64,000 nt of DNA from Rhodospirillaceae bacterium (lineage in GTDB: Bacteria > Pseudomonadota > Alphaproteobacteria > GCA-2731375): assembly GCA_018660265.1 (NCBI GenBank), contig JABJKS010000031.1:124001-188000 (forward strand), written 5' to 3'. Position numbers and translations under genes: made by a program. A model generated the notes under the pieces. The model saw nothing but the letters and a program-made list of their open reading frames with translations, made no database searches and was not told the DNA's origin. Positions 46,470 to 55,921 of the stretch are shown here, one piece after another. How positions within the stretch are numbered: position 1 is the stretch's first letter; every line of letters starts with the position of its first letter.

Positions 46470-47567
46470 ATGAACAATTGGACCACGGTTATCTTCGCGT
46501 CTCTGCTGCTTATCGGATTTGGATTACCGACGGCTACACTTTACGCGCAGACGAACAAGCCAAGCATTTCACCGAAATATCGGCTCTCCACAGCGGAAGT
46601 GGCTGCAAGGCCCGACCATAGATACAAGGGCATGTTCAAGGGTGGCATGTGGATGATCGACAGGCGTACAGACGGCACCGGCGTGCACTATTGGAAAGGA
46701 AAAAGGGTCGCGACTTCAACATCCATACTCAAAGACGACACGAGGTATACCAAGCGGAGTGATGGACGTGAGGAGACTTGCGCTGAATATCACAATCCCG
46801 GCGGCTCGAAAGAGGCCTTGGACGAGTTTATTGCCGTCTGCGAGCACGGTACTTTCCCATACGCTGTCTTTCCAATGCCTGCTTCATCCCAAGACAGTGC
46901 CCCCAAGAATATGAAAAATTCGGCGTTAAGTTCGTACATGGAAATGACCAGACCCGAAGGTGCGGGCCCTTTTCCAGCCGTCATGATGATCTCGGGCTGT
47001 AGCGGCTTCAGCTTTGGGGCAGATTTTTACGATGATGTACAAAAGCGGATCACCAAGCTCGGTTTCCTCGTGATCCGCGTTGACTCACTTCGCCTTCATG
47101 CTGAGGCAAGATGTGACGGCGGCGGTGTGTCGGTGGATGAACAGGTCGCGGATATCCAGGCCGCTGCAACCTTTCTGCGAGATCAGGACAACGTCAAGAA
47201 GGCGGCCATCAACGTTCTGGGATGGTCGTGGGGCGGTGGTGGATCGTTGGCGGCGGCGATGGCAGGCAACGGCATTCATGCCGCTGTTGCCTACTACCCG
47301 GCGTGCAGAAACCTACCCGCTACTGCTGTGACCGTTCCAACCCTGATCCTGCACGGCGAGGCGGACAATGTGGTAAGTTTAAAGGCCTGTGAAGATATCA
47401 TCTCCAAATCGGAAACCCTCGTACTACGCACCTATCCCGACGCACATCATGCCTTCGACAGCCCGGCTCTCGACCCGCCGAGAGAGTACCGGTTTGGCAC
47501 ACTCGGGTATAACAGGCAGGCAGCGGCAGCGGCCTGGGGCGAATTGACGAAATTCTTGAAGCGTTAG
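46470..47567 (+). CDS. Secreted dienelactone-hydrolase family protein
   Basis: A 365-residue alpha/beta hydrolase with an N-terminal signal peptide (cleavage likely after LYAQ) and a roughly 150-residue N-terminal part not found in minimal dienelactone hydrolases. The catalytic triad is Ser253 in GWSWGGG, Asp299 in HGEADN and His327 in DAHHAFD. The nucleophile is serine rather than the cysteine of classical dienelactone hydrolase, so esterase activity is likelier. The ATG at 46470 has GGGAGG nine bases upstream. Confidence 0.88.
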   Translation: MNNWTTVIFASLLLIGFGLPTATLYAQTNKPSISPKYRLSTAEVAARPDHRYKGMFKGGMWMIDRRTDGTGVHYWKGKRVATSTSILKDDTRYTKRSDGREETCAEYHNPGGSKEALDEFIAVCEHGTFPYAVFPMPASSQDSAPKNMKNSALSSYMEMTRPEGAGPFPAVMMISGCSGFSFGADFYDDVQKRITKLGFLVIRVDSLRLHAEARCDGGGVSVDEQVADIQAAATFLRDQDNVKKAAINVLGWSWGGGGSLAAAMAGNGIHAAVAYYPACRNLPATAVTVPTLILHGEADNVVSLKACEDIISKSETLVLRTYPDAHHAFDSPALDPPREYRFGTLGYNRQAAAAAWGELTKFLKR

Positions 47568-47652
47568 AAACGATTGTGGTGGCGATAAACGAGCCTGGCA
47601 ATGTTCGGGTCAATACGTTTCACTCGTCCATTGTGAATAGGACCGTGTCCAA

Positions 47653-48885
47653 TTGACCATGCGTGAATTGCTGCAATCGAAAATACCCGTCGCCCTGCCA
47701 ACGATGGTGGCCATTCAGTCCTTTGGTACCATGTGCGGTTATGCCGGTGCCGTGGTGGCGGTGCAGGCCGCAGCCGATCTTGGTGTGAAGGCGACCAGCA
47801 TCGGCATCTTTATGGCCGTGCTTTATACCATCGCGATGCTTTCGGGGTTGGGGGCCGGCAGCATGCTTGCCAGATATGGCGTTATCCGGACCAGCCAGGC
47901 TGCCTTGCTGGCGGCTGCGCTAGGTCTTGGCCTGGCGGGCGCAGCGCCGATTTGGCCTGTGGCGCTCGCCGGCGCGGTTCTGATCGGCATCGGTAGTGGG
48001 CCGTTGAACCCGGCTGGCTCCCGCATTCTGGCCCGGCATGCGCCACTGCGATGGCAGCCCCTGGTGTTTTCCATCAAACAAACCGGCACGCCCATAGGCG
48101 GCATGCTGGCCGGGTTGCTGTTGCCGCCATTGATGGCGCTATATGATTGGCGGATCGCCGTTGCTGCGATTGCCCTGATCCCGTTCCTGACGCTGTTGGG
48201 GCTGCAATTTATCCGTAACGATTTGGATGACGACCGGGACCCCGAACACCGTATCAGCGTTGCCGGTATTGTCGATGCCCTGCGCGTCATCGTCACCAGC
48301 CGGCCGTTGGCGACACTGGTCGTGGCGGGATATTTTTATACCTTCGCACAGATGGCCATTCTGTCTTTTATGGTGATCTATCTGGAAGAGGAAAATGGCC
48401 TCACAAAAGCCTTCGCCGGCGGTATCTTTGCCGTCATACATGCTTCCGCCATTCCCGCGCGCATCCTTTGGGGACTGGCGGCGGGGCGATTATTCAGCAG
48501 TTGGGCTCTACTTGGCCTGATCGGCATTCTGATGGCCGGCAGCATTGTCGCGGTGAGTTTTTTTACGACCGCCTGGCCGACCTGGCTAACCGTGCTGGTC
48601 GCCGTCATGCTGGGGGCTAGTACCAATGGTGTGCTGGGTCTATTGCTGGCCGAATTTGCGCGTCTCGCACCGCCGGGCAAAGTGGGTGAGGTCACGGGCG
48701 GCGGCCAGTTCTTTCTGTTTTTCGGCATTGTCAGCGGCCCGCCGATCTTTGGTGCCATTGTCGAATATGGCGGCGGTTACACCGTGGCCTTCTACCTCAT
48801 TGCCGGCCTGACCCTGGCGGCGGGCCTATACCTGTTGTGCACTGTTCGCCACGCCAGGTCAGCCACAGTTCATCGGGACCCCTGA
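47653..48885 (+). CDS. Major facilitator superfamily transporter
   Basis: A 410-residue transporter with twelve predicted helices. GSGPLNPAGSRILARHAP and SIKQTGTPIGGMLAGLLLPP match the cyanate/nitrite-like MFS group. The start may be TTG 47653 (AGGA ten bases upstream) or the ATG two codons later. The last 89 bases overlap the end of the convergent P450 gene. Substrate unknown. Confidence 0.87.
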   Translation: MTMRELLQSKIPVALPTMVAIQSFGTMCGYAGAVVAVQAAADLGVKATSIGIFMAVLYTIAMLSGLGAGSMLARYGVIRTSQAALLAAALGLGLAGAAPIWPVALAGAVLIGIGSGPLNPAGSRILARHAPLRWQPLVFSIKQTGTPIGGMLAGLLLPPLMALYDWRIAVAAIALIPFLTLLGLQFIRNDLDDDRDPEHRISVAGIVDALRVIVTSRPLATLVVAGYFYTFAQMAILSFMVIYLEEENGLTKAFAGGIFAVIHASAIPARILWGLAAGRLFSSWALLGLIGILMAGSIVAVSFFTTAWPTWLTVLVAVMLGASTNGVLGLLLAEFARLAPPGKVGEVTGGGQFFLFFGIVSGPPIFGAIVEYGGGYTVAFYLIAGLTLAAGLYLLCTVRHARSATVHRDP

Positions 48886-50131
48886 AGGTGAAATTGGGCA
48901 CGTAGCTGAAGCTTTGATCCGCTACGAGGGCGAGGGATGGCAGCTCCCGGGTCAGGGTCTCCAGCGCAATGGTCGCCTCCAGCATGGCGAGGCGGTTACC
49001 GAGGCAGAAATGGATGCCCCGGCCAAACGAGATATGAGCCCGTGCATTGGTCCTGTGAATATCGAAAGTGCCGGGGTCATCGAACAGGCTCTCGTCATGA
49101 TTGGCCGAGCCGAGGGAGAGAAACATTTGCGTGCCGGCGGGGATCTTGTATCCAGCAAGTTCGGTATCCTCCAAGGCAACCCGTCGCCAGCTTGTCTGTG
49201 GGGAATTGCAGCGCAATACTTCCTCCACTGCGTTGGGGATCAGGGCCGGATTGCGGCAAATCTCGGGCCACAGGCCAGGTGCAGACAGCAGATTGATCAA
49301 GCCGTTGCTCAACAGATTACTGACGATCTCATGGCCGGCAAATGACAACCCGTACACCACTGAAACCACTTCCCTATAGCCAAGATCATCAGGGTCGGCG
49401 GCATGGGCGCCCAGCAATTCGGAGGTAAAATCATCGCCTGGATTCCGTTGACGCTCCGCCACGAAGGCAACGCAGTATCGCCAATAGGCCAGCATTTTTT
49501 TGGCAATGGCGATCTGTTCCTTCTCGCTCGCCATACCCCAGGTGAATGCCAGGCGGTTGGTTGTCCAGTCCTTGAGGTCTTGGTCATCCGCTTCTGGAAA
49601 ACCGATAAAACGAAATATCGTCTCGCCAGGCAGGGGGTGGCCCAAGGCGGCAACAAAATCCGCCGGCGCGCCGTTCCTGCGCATAGTCTCGACCAGCGCC
49701 TCGCAACGACGCCTGATAAAGGGCTCCATCACCTTCATCCGGCGGCTGGAAAAGCCCGCGTGGGTGTGTTTGCGGATGCGGGTATGATCAGGCGGGGCGC
49801 GGTTAGACAATACCGCGATGGGGTCGTAATCGATTACCGACAGGATCTCAGCCGCGCCATCGCAGATTGGCAAGACCGGGTCCTGTACGTTGGCGGCACC
49901 GAAAACGTCGGATCTGCGAAAGACCTCCGCCACATCCTCCATCCGCGTTAGAACCAGACAACCCAGTTTTTCGGCATAAAATAGCGGACTGTTGGCGCGA
50001 AGGTCCCGTAATACGGTGTAGGGGTCGGCAACATAATTCTCAGAGAAAGGCGAAAATCCATGATCCACAGGACAGCCATTTGGTGCCGCCGGACGCTCGG
50101 TGCGTAATCGGTAATATGCCTCCTCCGCCAT
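48797..50131 (-). CDS. Cytochrome P450
   Basis: A bacterial soluble P450 of 444 residues. The heme-ligand loop FGRGIHFCLGNRLA gives Cys376, and the K-helix ExxR is Glu304-x-x-Arg307. In the I helix the usual AGHET reads AGHEI: the conserved oxygen-activating threonine is isoleucine 269, confirmed by the codon ATC. This is rare and suggests substrate-assisted oxygen activation or altered chemistry. The ATG at 50131 is used because AAGGAGC lies about seven bases before it; a longer start at 50179 lacks a good site. The final 15-20 residues extend beyond the usual end and overlap the MFS gene. Confidence 0.9.
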   Translation of the reverse strand: MAEEAYYRLRTERPAAPNGCPVDHGFSPFSENYVADPYTVLRDLRANSPLFYAEKLGCLVLTRMEDVAEVFRRSDVFGAANVQDPVLPICDGAAEILSVIDYDPIAVLSNRAPPDHTRIRKHTHAGFSSRRMKVMEPFIRRRCEALVETMRRNGAPADFVAALGHPLPGETIFRFIGFPEADDQDLKDWTTNRLAFTWGMASEKEQIAIAKKMLAYWRYCVAFVAERQRNPGDDFTSELLGAHAADPDDLGYREVVSVVYGLSFAGHEIVSNLLSNGLINLLSAPGLWPEICRNPALIPNAVEEVLRCNSPQTSWRRVALEDTELAGYKIPAGTQMFLSLGSANHDESLFDDPGTFDIHRTNARAHISFGRGIHFCLGNRLAMLEATIALETLTRELPSLALVADQSFSYVPNFTFRGPDELWLTWRGEQCTTGIGPPPGSGRQ

Positions 50132-50473
50132 CACACGCGCTCCTTCGCTAGGATTTTCGTTTATCGACCAGTAGACCAATTTTCAATTAGTTGGCGCTAC
50201 GCCTTATTATCAAAGCAAAGAAGCAAGCTAAGAACAAGCGGAACCGTATCCAGCAAATTTGTCTTCGTTTAGTCTCCCCGCAGGGGGGGGGTGATGGAGT
50301 GCCGTCTTGCCGCCCTTTTGTTCTTTCGCGCGAACTTGTTTAATTTGACAGTATCGGCCGTTAAGTGTCGTGTGATAAAATTGCTATCCTCGGTGGCACG
50401 GCGACCGGGTTGCCTGACTTGGACCCTTGGGCCCTTGGGACCGGCGGGGCACATCAAAGAAGGAACGAAAGAC
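50132..50473. other. 342-base intergenic region
   Basis: The gap lies between the divergent P450 and epimerase genes. It contains a run of nine G residues (50283-50291), the near-palindromic CCTTGGGCCCTTGGG stretch around 50425-50440 and, close to the epimerase start, an AAGGAAC ribosome-binding site. No convincing promoter pair or gene is seen. Confidence 0.4.
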
Positions 50474-51415
50474 ATGTCCATACTGGTAATAGGCGGCGCG
50501 GGCTTTATTGGCCGCCGGTTGGTGCCAATCCTGGCAGCGGATGGCCATGCAGTAACCTGCATGGATATCGACGTTGCGGGTGCGGCAGCGGCGTTCGCGT
50601 CACTTGCCGACAAGGTCACCATCGTGCGGGGCGATGTGACCCAGTTTGACGACGTCATCGGCGCGGTGCAGGAATCCGGTGCCGAACGGCTGATCAATCT
50701 GTCCTATTTCATCGGCGACCTGCCACCCCACGTAGCCTTCAAGCTCGACATCCAGGGCATGGACAATTGTTTCGAGGCCGCCAGGCGTTGCGGTGTCAAA
50801 CACACGGTTTTCGCCAGCTCTCTCGCGGTATCGGGCCCGCAGGATTATTTCGGGGAACGCCTGGTCGATGAGAGCGACGAACGCCGGGGCGAGAGCCAAT
50901 ATGCGGTCAACAAAATCACCAATGAATGGCAGGCGCATGACTATCGGCGGGCCTATGGCATGGTAATCACCTGTATCCGCCCAGCCAACGTGACGGGCCC
51001 GGACAAGAAATTCGGCTCCATCGATCACGTGAATTGTATGTGCCAGCCGGCACGCGGCCAGTCGGTCACCTTTCCCCATGCGGACACCAGGCGCTGTGTC
51101 ATTCATGTAGATGATATGGCGGAAGTGTTTGCCCGCGTCCTGCTGTCCGACAAACCGAAACACGAGACCTACAATTCCGGCGGTGCCACGGTCAGCCTGG
51201 GCGAACTGGCGGATCAGGTGCGCGAATTTCTGCCCGACGCCGACATCCGCTTTGATGCCGAGACAGGCGGGCGCGAGGCATCCGGGAACTATCTGATCGA
51301 CAACAGCCGTCTGATCGAGGAATTTGGCCTGCAATACGCACCGCTGCGACAACGGGTGAAAGAGGTCATCAACGATATCCGCGCCGACGAGGGGCAGCCG
51401 CCACTGATGTCATGA
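50474..51415 (+). CDS. NAD-dependent epimerase/dehydratase family protein
   Basis: An extended SDR of 313 residues with the NAD motif GGAGFIG (7-13) and catalytic Tyr143-x-x-x-Lys147 in YAVNK. Segments IRPANVTGP and RCVIHVDDMAEVFARVLL follow the sugar-nucleotide epimerase pattern. The ATG at 50474 has AAGGAACG about nine bases upstream, whereas a longer reading would translate upstream non-coding sequence. It is followed by a luciferase-like gene after 35 bases. Confidence 0.9.
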   Translation: MSILVIGGAGFIGRRLVPILAADGHAVTCMDIDVAGAAAAFASLADKVTIVRGDVTQFDDVIGAVQESGAERLINLSYFIGDLPPHVAFKLDIQGMDNCFEAARRCGVKHTVFASSLAVSGPQDYFGERLVDESDERRGESQYAVNKITNEWQAHDYRRAYGMVITCIRPANVTGPDKKFGSIDHVNCMCQPARGQSVTFPHADTRRCVIHVDDMAEVFARVLLSDKPKHETYNSGGATVSLGELADQVREFLPDADIRFDAETGGREASGNYLIDNSRLIEEFGLQYAPLRQRVKEVINDIRADEGQPPLMS

Positions 51416-51450
51416 GCCGTAAAGAGCCGTGAAGAAAGGAAGACAACAGC

Positions 51451-52314
51451 ATGCAACTAGGCGCATTTTTCCCCACCCGGGATATGCCCGCCGACCGTGG
51501 TGCCATCCGCGACTGGGCCCAGGCGGCGGAGGACCTGGGCTTTGACTATATCGAGGTCTCCGATCATGTTCTGGGTGTTGACCGCGCGGCATCACCGGGT
51601 TTCGAAGGGCCCTACGATATCGACGATCCTTTTCACGAGGTCTTCGTGACCCTGGGTTTTTTGGCGGCGGTGACCGAGCGGGTCGGTCTCGCCACAGGTG
51701 TGCTGATCCTGCCGCAGCGCCAGACCGCACTGGTCGCCAAACAAGCCGCGCAGATCGATATCCTGTGTGGCGGCAGACTGCGTCTTGGCGTCGGCGTCGG
51801 CTGGAACCCGGTGGAATATGAGGCGTTGGACCAGAACTGGAAGACGCGCGGCCGGCGCCAGGCAGAACAAATCGAACTAATGAACCGCTTTTGGACAGAG
51901 CGAACAGTGGATTTCAAGGGTGAATTTGACCAGGTGCATCATGCCGGCGTCAACCCGCCATCGATCCAGCGGCCGATCCCGGTTTGGTTCGGCGGCGGTG
52001 CGGATGCCGTGCTCAGACGCGCCGCACGGTACGGCCAGGGTTGGATACCACTTGGCAATCCCGGCAGCAAAACCCAGGCGCAGCTGACTGCCTTACAGGG
52101 CTATTTACGGGACGAAGGCCGCGACCCGTCCGCCTTTGGCGTTGAAGCCTGGCTCCGTTCCAACCTTGGCGGCGCGGACGACTGGCGGGCGGCGGCCGAC
52201 ACTTGGACCGGACTAGGCGCCAGCCACCTGACGTTTTATACCTCGGGCCTGGGTGTTGGGCCTGTTGATAAGCAGATTGAAGCGATGCGCGCCTTTAAGG
52301 CCGTAATGGCATGA
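51451..52314 (+). CDS. Luciferase-like (LLM class) F420-dependent oxidoreductase
   Basis: A TIM-barrel oxidoreductase of 287 residues: MQLGAFFPTRDMPADRGAIR, DYIEVSDHVLGV, GVGVGWNPVEYEALDQNW and RPIPVWFGGGADAVLRRAAR are family landmarks, the last being the conserved cofactor-contact region. The ATG has a GAAGGAAG-type site ten bases upstream. It is the second of three such enzymes in the window and probably shares a transcript with the epimerase. Confidence 0.92.
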   Translation: MQLGAFFPTRDMPADRGAIRDWAQAAEDLGFDYIEVSDHVLGVDRAASPGFEGPYDIDDPFHEVFVTLGFLAAVTERVGLATGVLILPQRQTALVAKQAAQIDILCGGRLRLGVGVGWNPVEYEALDQNWKTRGRRQAEQIELMNRFWTERTVDFKGEFDQVHHAGVNPPSIQRPIPVWFGGGADAVLRRAARYGQGWIPLGNPGSKTQAQLTALQGYLRDEGRDPSAFGVEAWLRSNLGGADDWRAAADTWTGLGASHLTFYTSGLGVGPVDKQIEAMRAFKAVMA

Positions 52315-52442
52315 ACGCCGAAGAGACTTGGCAACAAAATACGGTATGATACAACCTGAAACGGCCTCAAAAGAAGACTGAAGTCGTGACCCAGGGCTTG
52401 GGAGTCGCATTCGTCTTGACGGGACTGATCCAAATATAAAAT

Positions 52443-53381
52443 TTAAAACTCGATAACAAGACGACCGCGTGTTCCGCCGGCCTCAAGGCGTCGATGTGTC
52501 TCGGCCGCCCGGTCCGCCGGATAAATCTCCGCCACGCGCAGGGTAATGACACCATCCTCCGCCTGCTGGCGCAGTCGGTCCAGTTTCTCAAATTCACAAT
52601 CATAGGTCCGCACCCATGTGGCCGTGAACTTGATACCGCGTTCTGCCTCGCCCTCGAACCCCCGCACGGCAGTAAAAACACCACCGTCCCGCAGCGCCGG
52701 TATCACTAGGTCGTTCTGCACGGCACCATCAGCCAGACCGTCAACACCGTTGGGGAAATGTTCCCGTATGCGGTCGGCGACATCATCGCCCCGGCGGACC
52801 ACGATATCGGCACCCAAAGATGCGACGAGAGCCTCGTCGGCTTCCGAGGCATCGGCGATAACGGTCAAACCTTCAGCCTTGGCCAGTTGTATGACATAGC
52901 CGCCGTAGGCGCCGGCGGCACCTGTGACGGCAAGGGTCTGTCCGGATTCCAGGCCAAGCAGATCAAGGGACAGGCGCGCCGTCAGCCCATTCATGGGCAA
53001 GGTGCAGGCTTCGGCATGGGTCGTCCCAGCCGGGGCGGGAACCACGGCCCGGGCTTCAAGCACGATCTGTTCCCTGTAAGCACCATGACTGCCATTCGGC
53101 ACGACCATGGCCATCACGGCATCCCCAACCTGGACACCTGTACTGACACCTTCGCCAACCTGATCGACGATGCCCGCCGCATCCATACCCGGCACGTAGG
53201 GTGGCGGGTCGACCTTTTGCTGCTCGGCCCGGGAACCGTTTCGGGCCATGGTATCGGTGGGATTGACCGCTGCGGCATGCACATGGATGCGCACTTGCCC
53301 TGGTCCGGCTTGAACCTCCGGCACCTGGACGACCTGCAAAACCTCCGGTCCACCATGAACTAAAAGACCTACTGCGCGCAT
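52443..53381 (-). CDS. Zinc-independent alcohol dehydrogenase / quinone oxidoreductase
   Basis: A 312-residue MDR-superfamily enzyme of the NADPH:quinone reductase group. [16 protein letters not shown] and [18 protein letters not shown] are characteristic, and the cofactor-binding [18 protein letters not shown] lies near residue 133. Zinc-ligand cysteines of classical alcohol dehydrogenases are absent. The start has GGAAAGG upstream. A palindrome at 53491-53505, 110 bases ahead of the start, is a candidate operator. Confidence 0.9.
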   Translation of the reverse strand: MRAVGLLVHGGPEVLQVVQVPEVQAGPGQVRIHVHAAAVNPTDTMARNGSRAEQQKVDPPPYVPGMDAAGIVDQVGEGVSTGVQVGDAVMAMVVPNGSHGAYREQIVLEARAVVPAPAGTTHAEACTLPMNGLTARLSLDLLGLESGQTLAVTGAAGAYGGYVIQLAKAEGLTVIADASEADEALVASLGADIVVRRGDDVADRIREHFPNGVDGLADGAVQNDLVIPALRDGGVFTAVRGFEGEAERGIKFTATWVRTYDCEFEKLDRLRQQAEDGVITLRVAEIYPADRAAETHRRLEAGGTRGRLVIEF

Positions 53382-53852
53382 TTCAATTGCCTTTCCTCAT
53401 TTTCATCTACATCGCCCGGAAATCCCAAATGCAGGACCCATCCGATGCCGCCCCGTTACGCAATCGAAGCATAAGCCCTTAGCGCCCCCTTGGACAGTCT
53501 GTCCAGGCCGGCGAAAGCGGTTGGTCAGAACAAGCAGGCATGGATATTTTTGATCTGTTATCTTTGCTTTGCAGGAAAGAAAAACCTAAATGAAACCAAT
53601 CGCTTGAGCCGAAAATACGACTTCAGTGAGTTCAAAATCACTCTGGATACAGGCACCTATCGGCCCGTTGAAAGACCAGAGAACACCGAAACCTTCGACA
53701 TCAGCTCTGCCAACGTCTCGCGAGAACCAGACGACGTGCCGCGCATCACCGCCGCCACATTATGTCTCGGGGTCTCGTTAAACGTAGCCTTCACACTTTT
53801 CTAATAAATATTCTCTATACAGAGATATGTCTAAATCGATAAATGGCGCGTC
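53382..53852. other. 471-base intergenic region with operator-like palindrome and gene remnant
   Basis: The region contains the palindrome TGGACAGTCTGTCCA and, at 53490-53804, an open frame without a clear ribosome site. Its translated pattern ITLDTGTYRPVERP followed by a hydrophobic stretch recalls the region after the winged-helix domain in TPR/adenylate-cyclase-like proteins (commonly IELPKGxYxPxF). This may be the decayed end of such a gene. The segment just before the YHS gene is AT-rich and may hold its promoter. Confidence 0.3.
53491..53505. promoter_or_regulatory. Perfect 7+1+7 palindrome, candidate repressor site
   Basis: TGGACAG (53491-53497) and CTGTCCA (53499-53505) flank a single T, forming a perfect two-fold symmetric site of the size used by TetR- or GntR-type regulators. 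It lies 110 bases upstream of the quinone reductase start on the minus strand. No regulator gene is nearby. Confidence 0.4.
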
Positions 53853-54356
53853 ATGATGAAAATCGGATTGCTAATAAATGCGGCAAGTATTCGGCAAAAT
53901 GCCCTGCAGAGAATTTTCTATTTCTCTGCGATAATATTCTTGCTTGTTGTGATCTCTGTTGCGAGAGCCGCAGAAGCACCCCAACACATTAATGTAGACG
54001 CGGACGGGTATTCGATTGATCGTTATGACCCAGTAGCATATTTCACAGAGGGTCAACCGGTTCGCGGCAAGCCCGAGTTCAGTGCAGAATATCAAGGCGC
54101 GAAATACGCCTTCTCGTCAAAGAAAAACCGTGAGCGGTTTCTCGACAATCCTGACAAATTTGTGCCGCAATACGGCGGCTTTTGCGCCTATGGCGTCGTT
54201 CATGGCGGTAAATCCAACGTCGACCCTGAGGTCTGGGAAATTGTCGATGGCAGGCTCTATCTCATGATCAGCGGGGGCACGATGTCCGTCTGGCAAAAGA
54301 AAAAGAAGACCTACATCCAGATGGCCGACAAAGCCTGGCGTACCATCACAGATTGA
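53853..54356 (+). CDS. Exported YHS-domain protein
   Basis: A 167-residue protein with a signal or anchor helix (about 20-40) and a YHS domain (about 50-115) opening with GYSIDRYDPVAYF and ending with the conserved VPQYGGFCAYGV. The C-terminal part with VDGRLYLMISGG and WQKKKKTYIQMAD completes a compact unit found in many secreted proteins. YHS domains often bind metals through Tyr, His and Ser/Cys residues. The next gene, a sensor kinase, is in the same frame with one TGA between. Confidence 0.85.
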   Translation: MMKIGLLINAASIRQNALQRIFYFSAIIFLLVVISVARAAEAPQHINVDADGYSIDRYDPVAYFTEGQPVRGKPEFSAEYQGAKYAFSSKKNRERFLDNPDKFVPQYGGFCAYGVVHGGKSNVDPEVWEIVDGRLYLMISGGTMSVWQKKKKTYIQMADKAWRTITD

Positions 54357-54383
54357 TGGGGTCCGGCAGAAAGTTGGCGCGCA

Positions 54384-55868
54384 TTGCCATCAATCTTTGA
54401 CAAAATTCAGCGCAGGATATTTGCAAAAGTCCTTTTGCTTGTATGCGCATCGGTATTCACAATACTTTTTTCCTCGTTTTATGTTTTCGAGAAACTCGAA
54501 TACCAGGAAAAGAAAGATGCACTGCTAAAGCAGCAGAAGCTTATCACGCAAAGCCAGGCGATCATTGTTCCGCAATATATTATCGACAACAACGAGGAAG
54601 CCATAACGCTCGCCCTGTCCGGCGTATTGTCCAACCCAATCATTGTCGGCATTGCGATCTACGACCCAGATGGAAACATTCTTCATCGCTTCGGGGATTT
54701 TCAATCTAAAAGTTACCAGCTGTTTGAAGCGCGCCATGACGTTACGATGTTTGACGGGGCCAGCGTTCGTCGCCTCGGCACATTGCTGACCGTCTCCACC
54801 GAACGGCATATTGTGGCGAACCTCCAACAGCAGCGGCGATTTTACGCCCTTGTATTTGCCGCACTCTTCTTCGCCATTGTCGTTGCGGTATATGCCTCCA
54901 TCCATTCAATCGTCGCGATCCCCTTGAACCGATTGGTCTTGGCGATTAAGGAAACCAAGAATGGAAAACCGATCTCTGTCAACTGGTCGGGTAAAGATGA
55001 GATCGGTTTGCTCATCACAGAATTTGAAAATCTTCAGGGCCGTCAATTCCGCGCACAATTACAACTTCGCGACGAGCTTGATCATCGGGGGGAAATGCTG
55101 GCCGAACTCCTGGTCATGAAGGAAGCCGCAGAGCAGGCGAGCCACGCCAAATCGGAATTCATGGCTGCCATGTCTCACGAGTTGCGTACGCCTTTAAATG
55201 CCATTATCGGTTTTTCGGAAATGATCAAGGATGAATTGCTGGGACCCATCGAAAACGAAGATTATAGGAATTATTCTGCCGACATCAATTCCAGCGGCCG
55301 TAATTTGCTGGCGATCATTAATGACATTCTTGATATTGCAAGAATTGAAGCCGGTAGCACGAGCCTGGACGAAGCATTGATGGACCCCGTGCATACCGCA
55401 CAGTTAACCATCAAACTTATATCCGGACGGCCTGAAGCAGAGGGCCTGGACATTTCGATCCAGCATGACAATCCTGTCCCGAGCCTCTATGCGGACGCCA
55501 GGGCGGTCGAGCAAATACTGATTAATTTGTTGTCCAATGCAGTGAAGTTCACGGACAAAGGGTCGGTCACAGTTAAGATCGCTGCCGCCTCGGATGGATA
55601 TATGGCCATTATGGTGTCGGACACCGGCATCGGCATACCAGCGGATAAAATCGGGAACCTGACGCAGCCATTTTACCAGGCCGATAGTTCCCTTTCCCGA
55701 AAGTTCGACGGCACCGGCCTTGGTCTTGCCCTATCAAAATCATTGATGGAGCTGCATGATGGTGAATTGCTGATCGAAAGCGTGGAGGGTGAAGGCACAA
55801 AGGTAATTTGCCGCTTTCCCCCAGAGCGAATAGAGCCAGACGCAAACAGAAGTAATATTGTAGCCTAG
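54384..55868 (+). CDS. Membrane sensor histidine kinase
   Basis: A 494-residue kinase. TM1 (about 13-34) and TM2 (about 148-172) flank a periplasmic domain, then a HAMP-like linker and coiled coil lead to HisKA with phospho-acceptor His265 in AMSHELRTPLN and HATPase motifs NLLSNAVKF, DTGIGIP and GTGLGLALSK. No response regulator is adjacent. The only usable start appears to be TTG 54384 with a weak ribosome site; the reading frame is the one used by the upstream YHS gene and is open from directly after its stop. Confidence 0.85.
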   Translation: MPSIFDKIQRRIFAKVLLLVCASVFTILFSSFYVFEKLEYQEKKDALLKQQKLITQSQAIIVPQYIIDNNEEAITLALSGVLSNPIIVGIAIYDPDGNILHRFGDFQSKSYQLFEARHDVTMFDGASVRRLGTLLTVSTERHIVANLQQQRRFYALVFAALFFAIVVAVYASIHSIVAIPLNRLVLAIKETKNGKPISVNWSGKDEIGLLITEFENLQGRQFRAQLQLRDELDHRGEMLAELLVMKEAAEQASHAKSEFMAAMSHELRTPLNAIIGFSEMIKDELLGPIENEDYRNYSADINSSGRNLLAIINDILDIARIEAGSTSLDEALMDPVHTAQLTIKLISGRPEAEGLDISIQHDNPVPSLYADARAVEQILINLLSNAVKFTDKGSVTVKIAAASDGYMAIMVSDTGIGIPADKIGNLTQPFYQADSSLSRKFDGTGLGLALSKSLMELHDGELLIESVEGEGTKVICRFPPERIEPDANRSNIVA

Positions 55869-55921
55869 ATGTGACCTCTCACGAGGTTGTTCCTTCGAAC
55901 GCAGACAAGCTTTACGACGTC

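Noticed and set aside
50291-50473. N-terminal extension of the epimerase
   Set aside because: The Rossmann motif starts right after the ATG at 50474, which has its own ribosome site; the upstream part looks like untranslated DNA.
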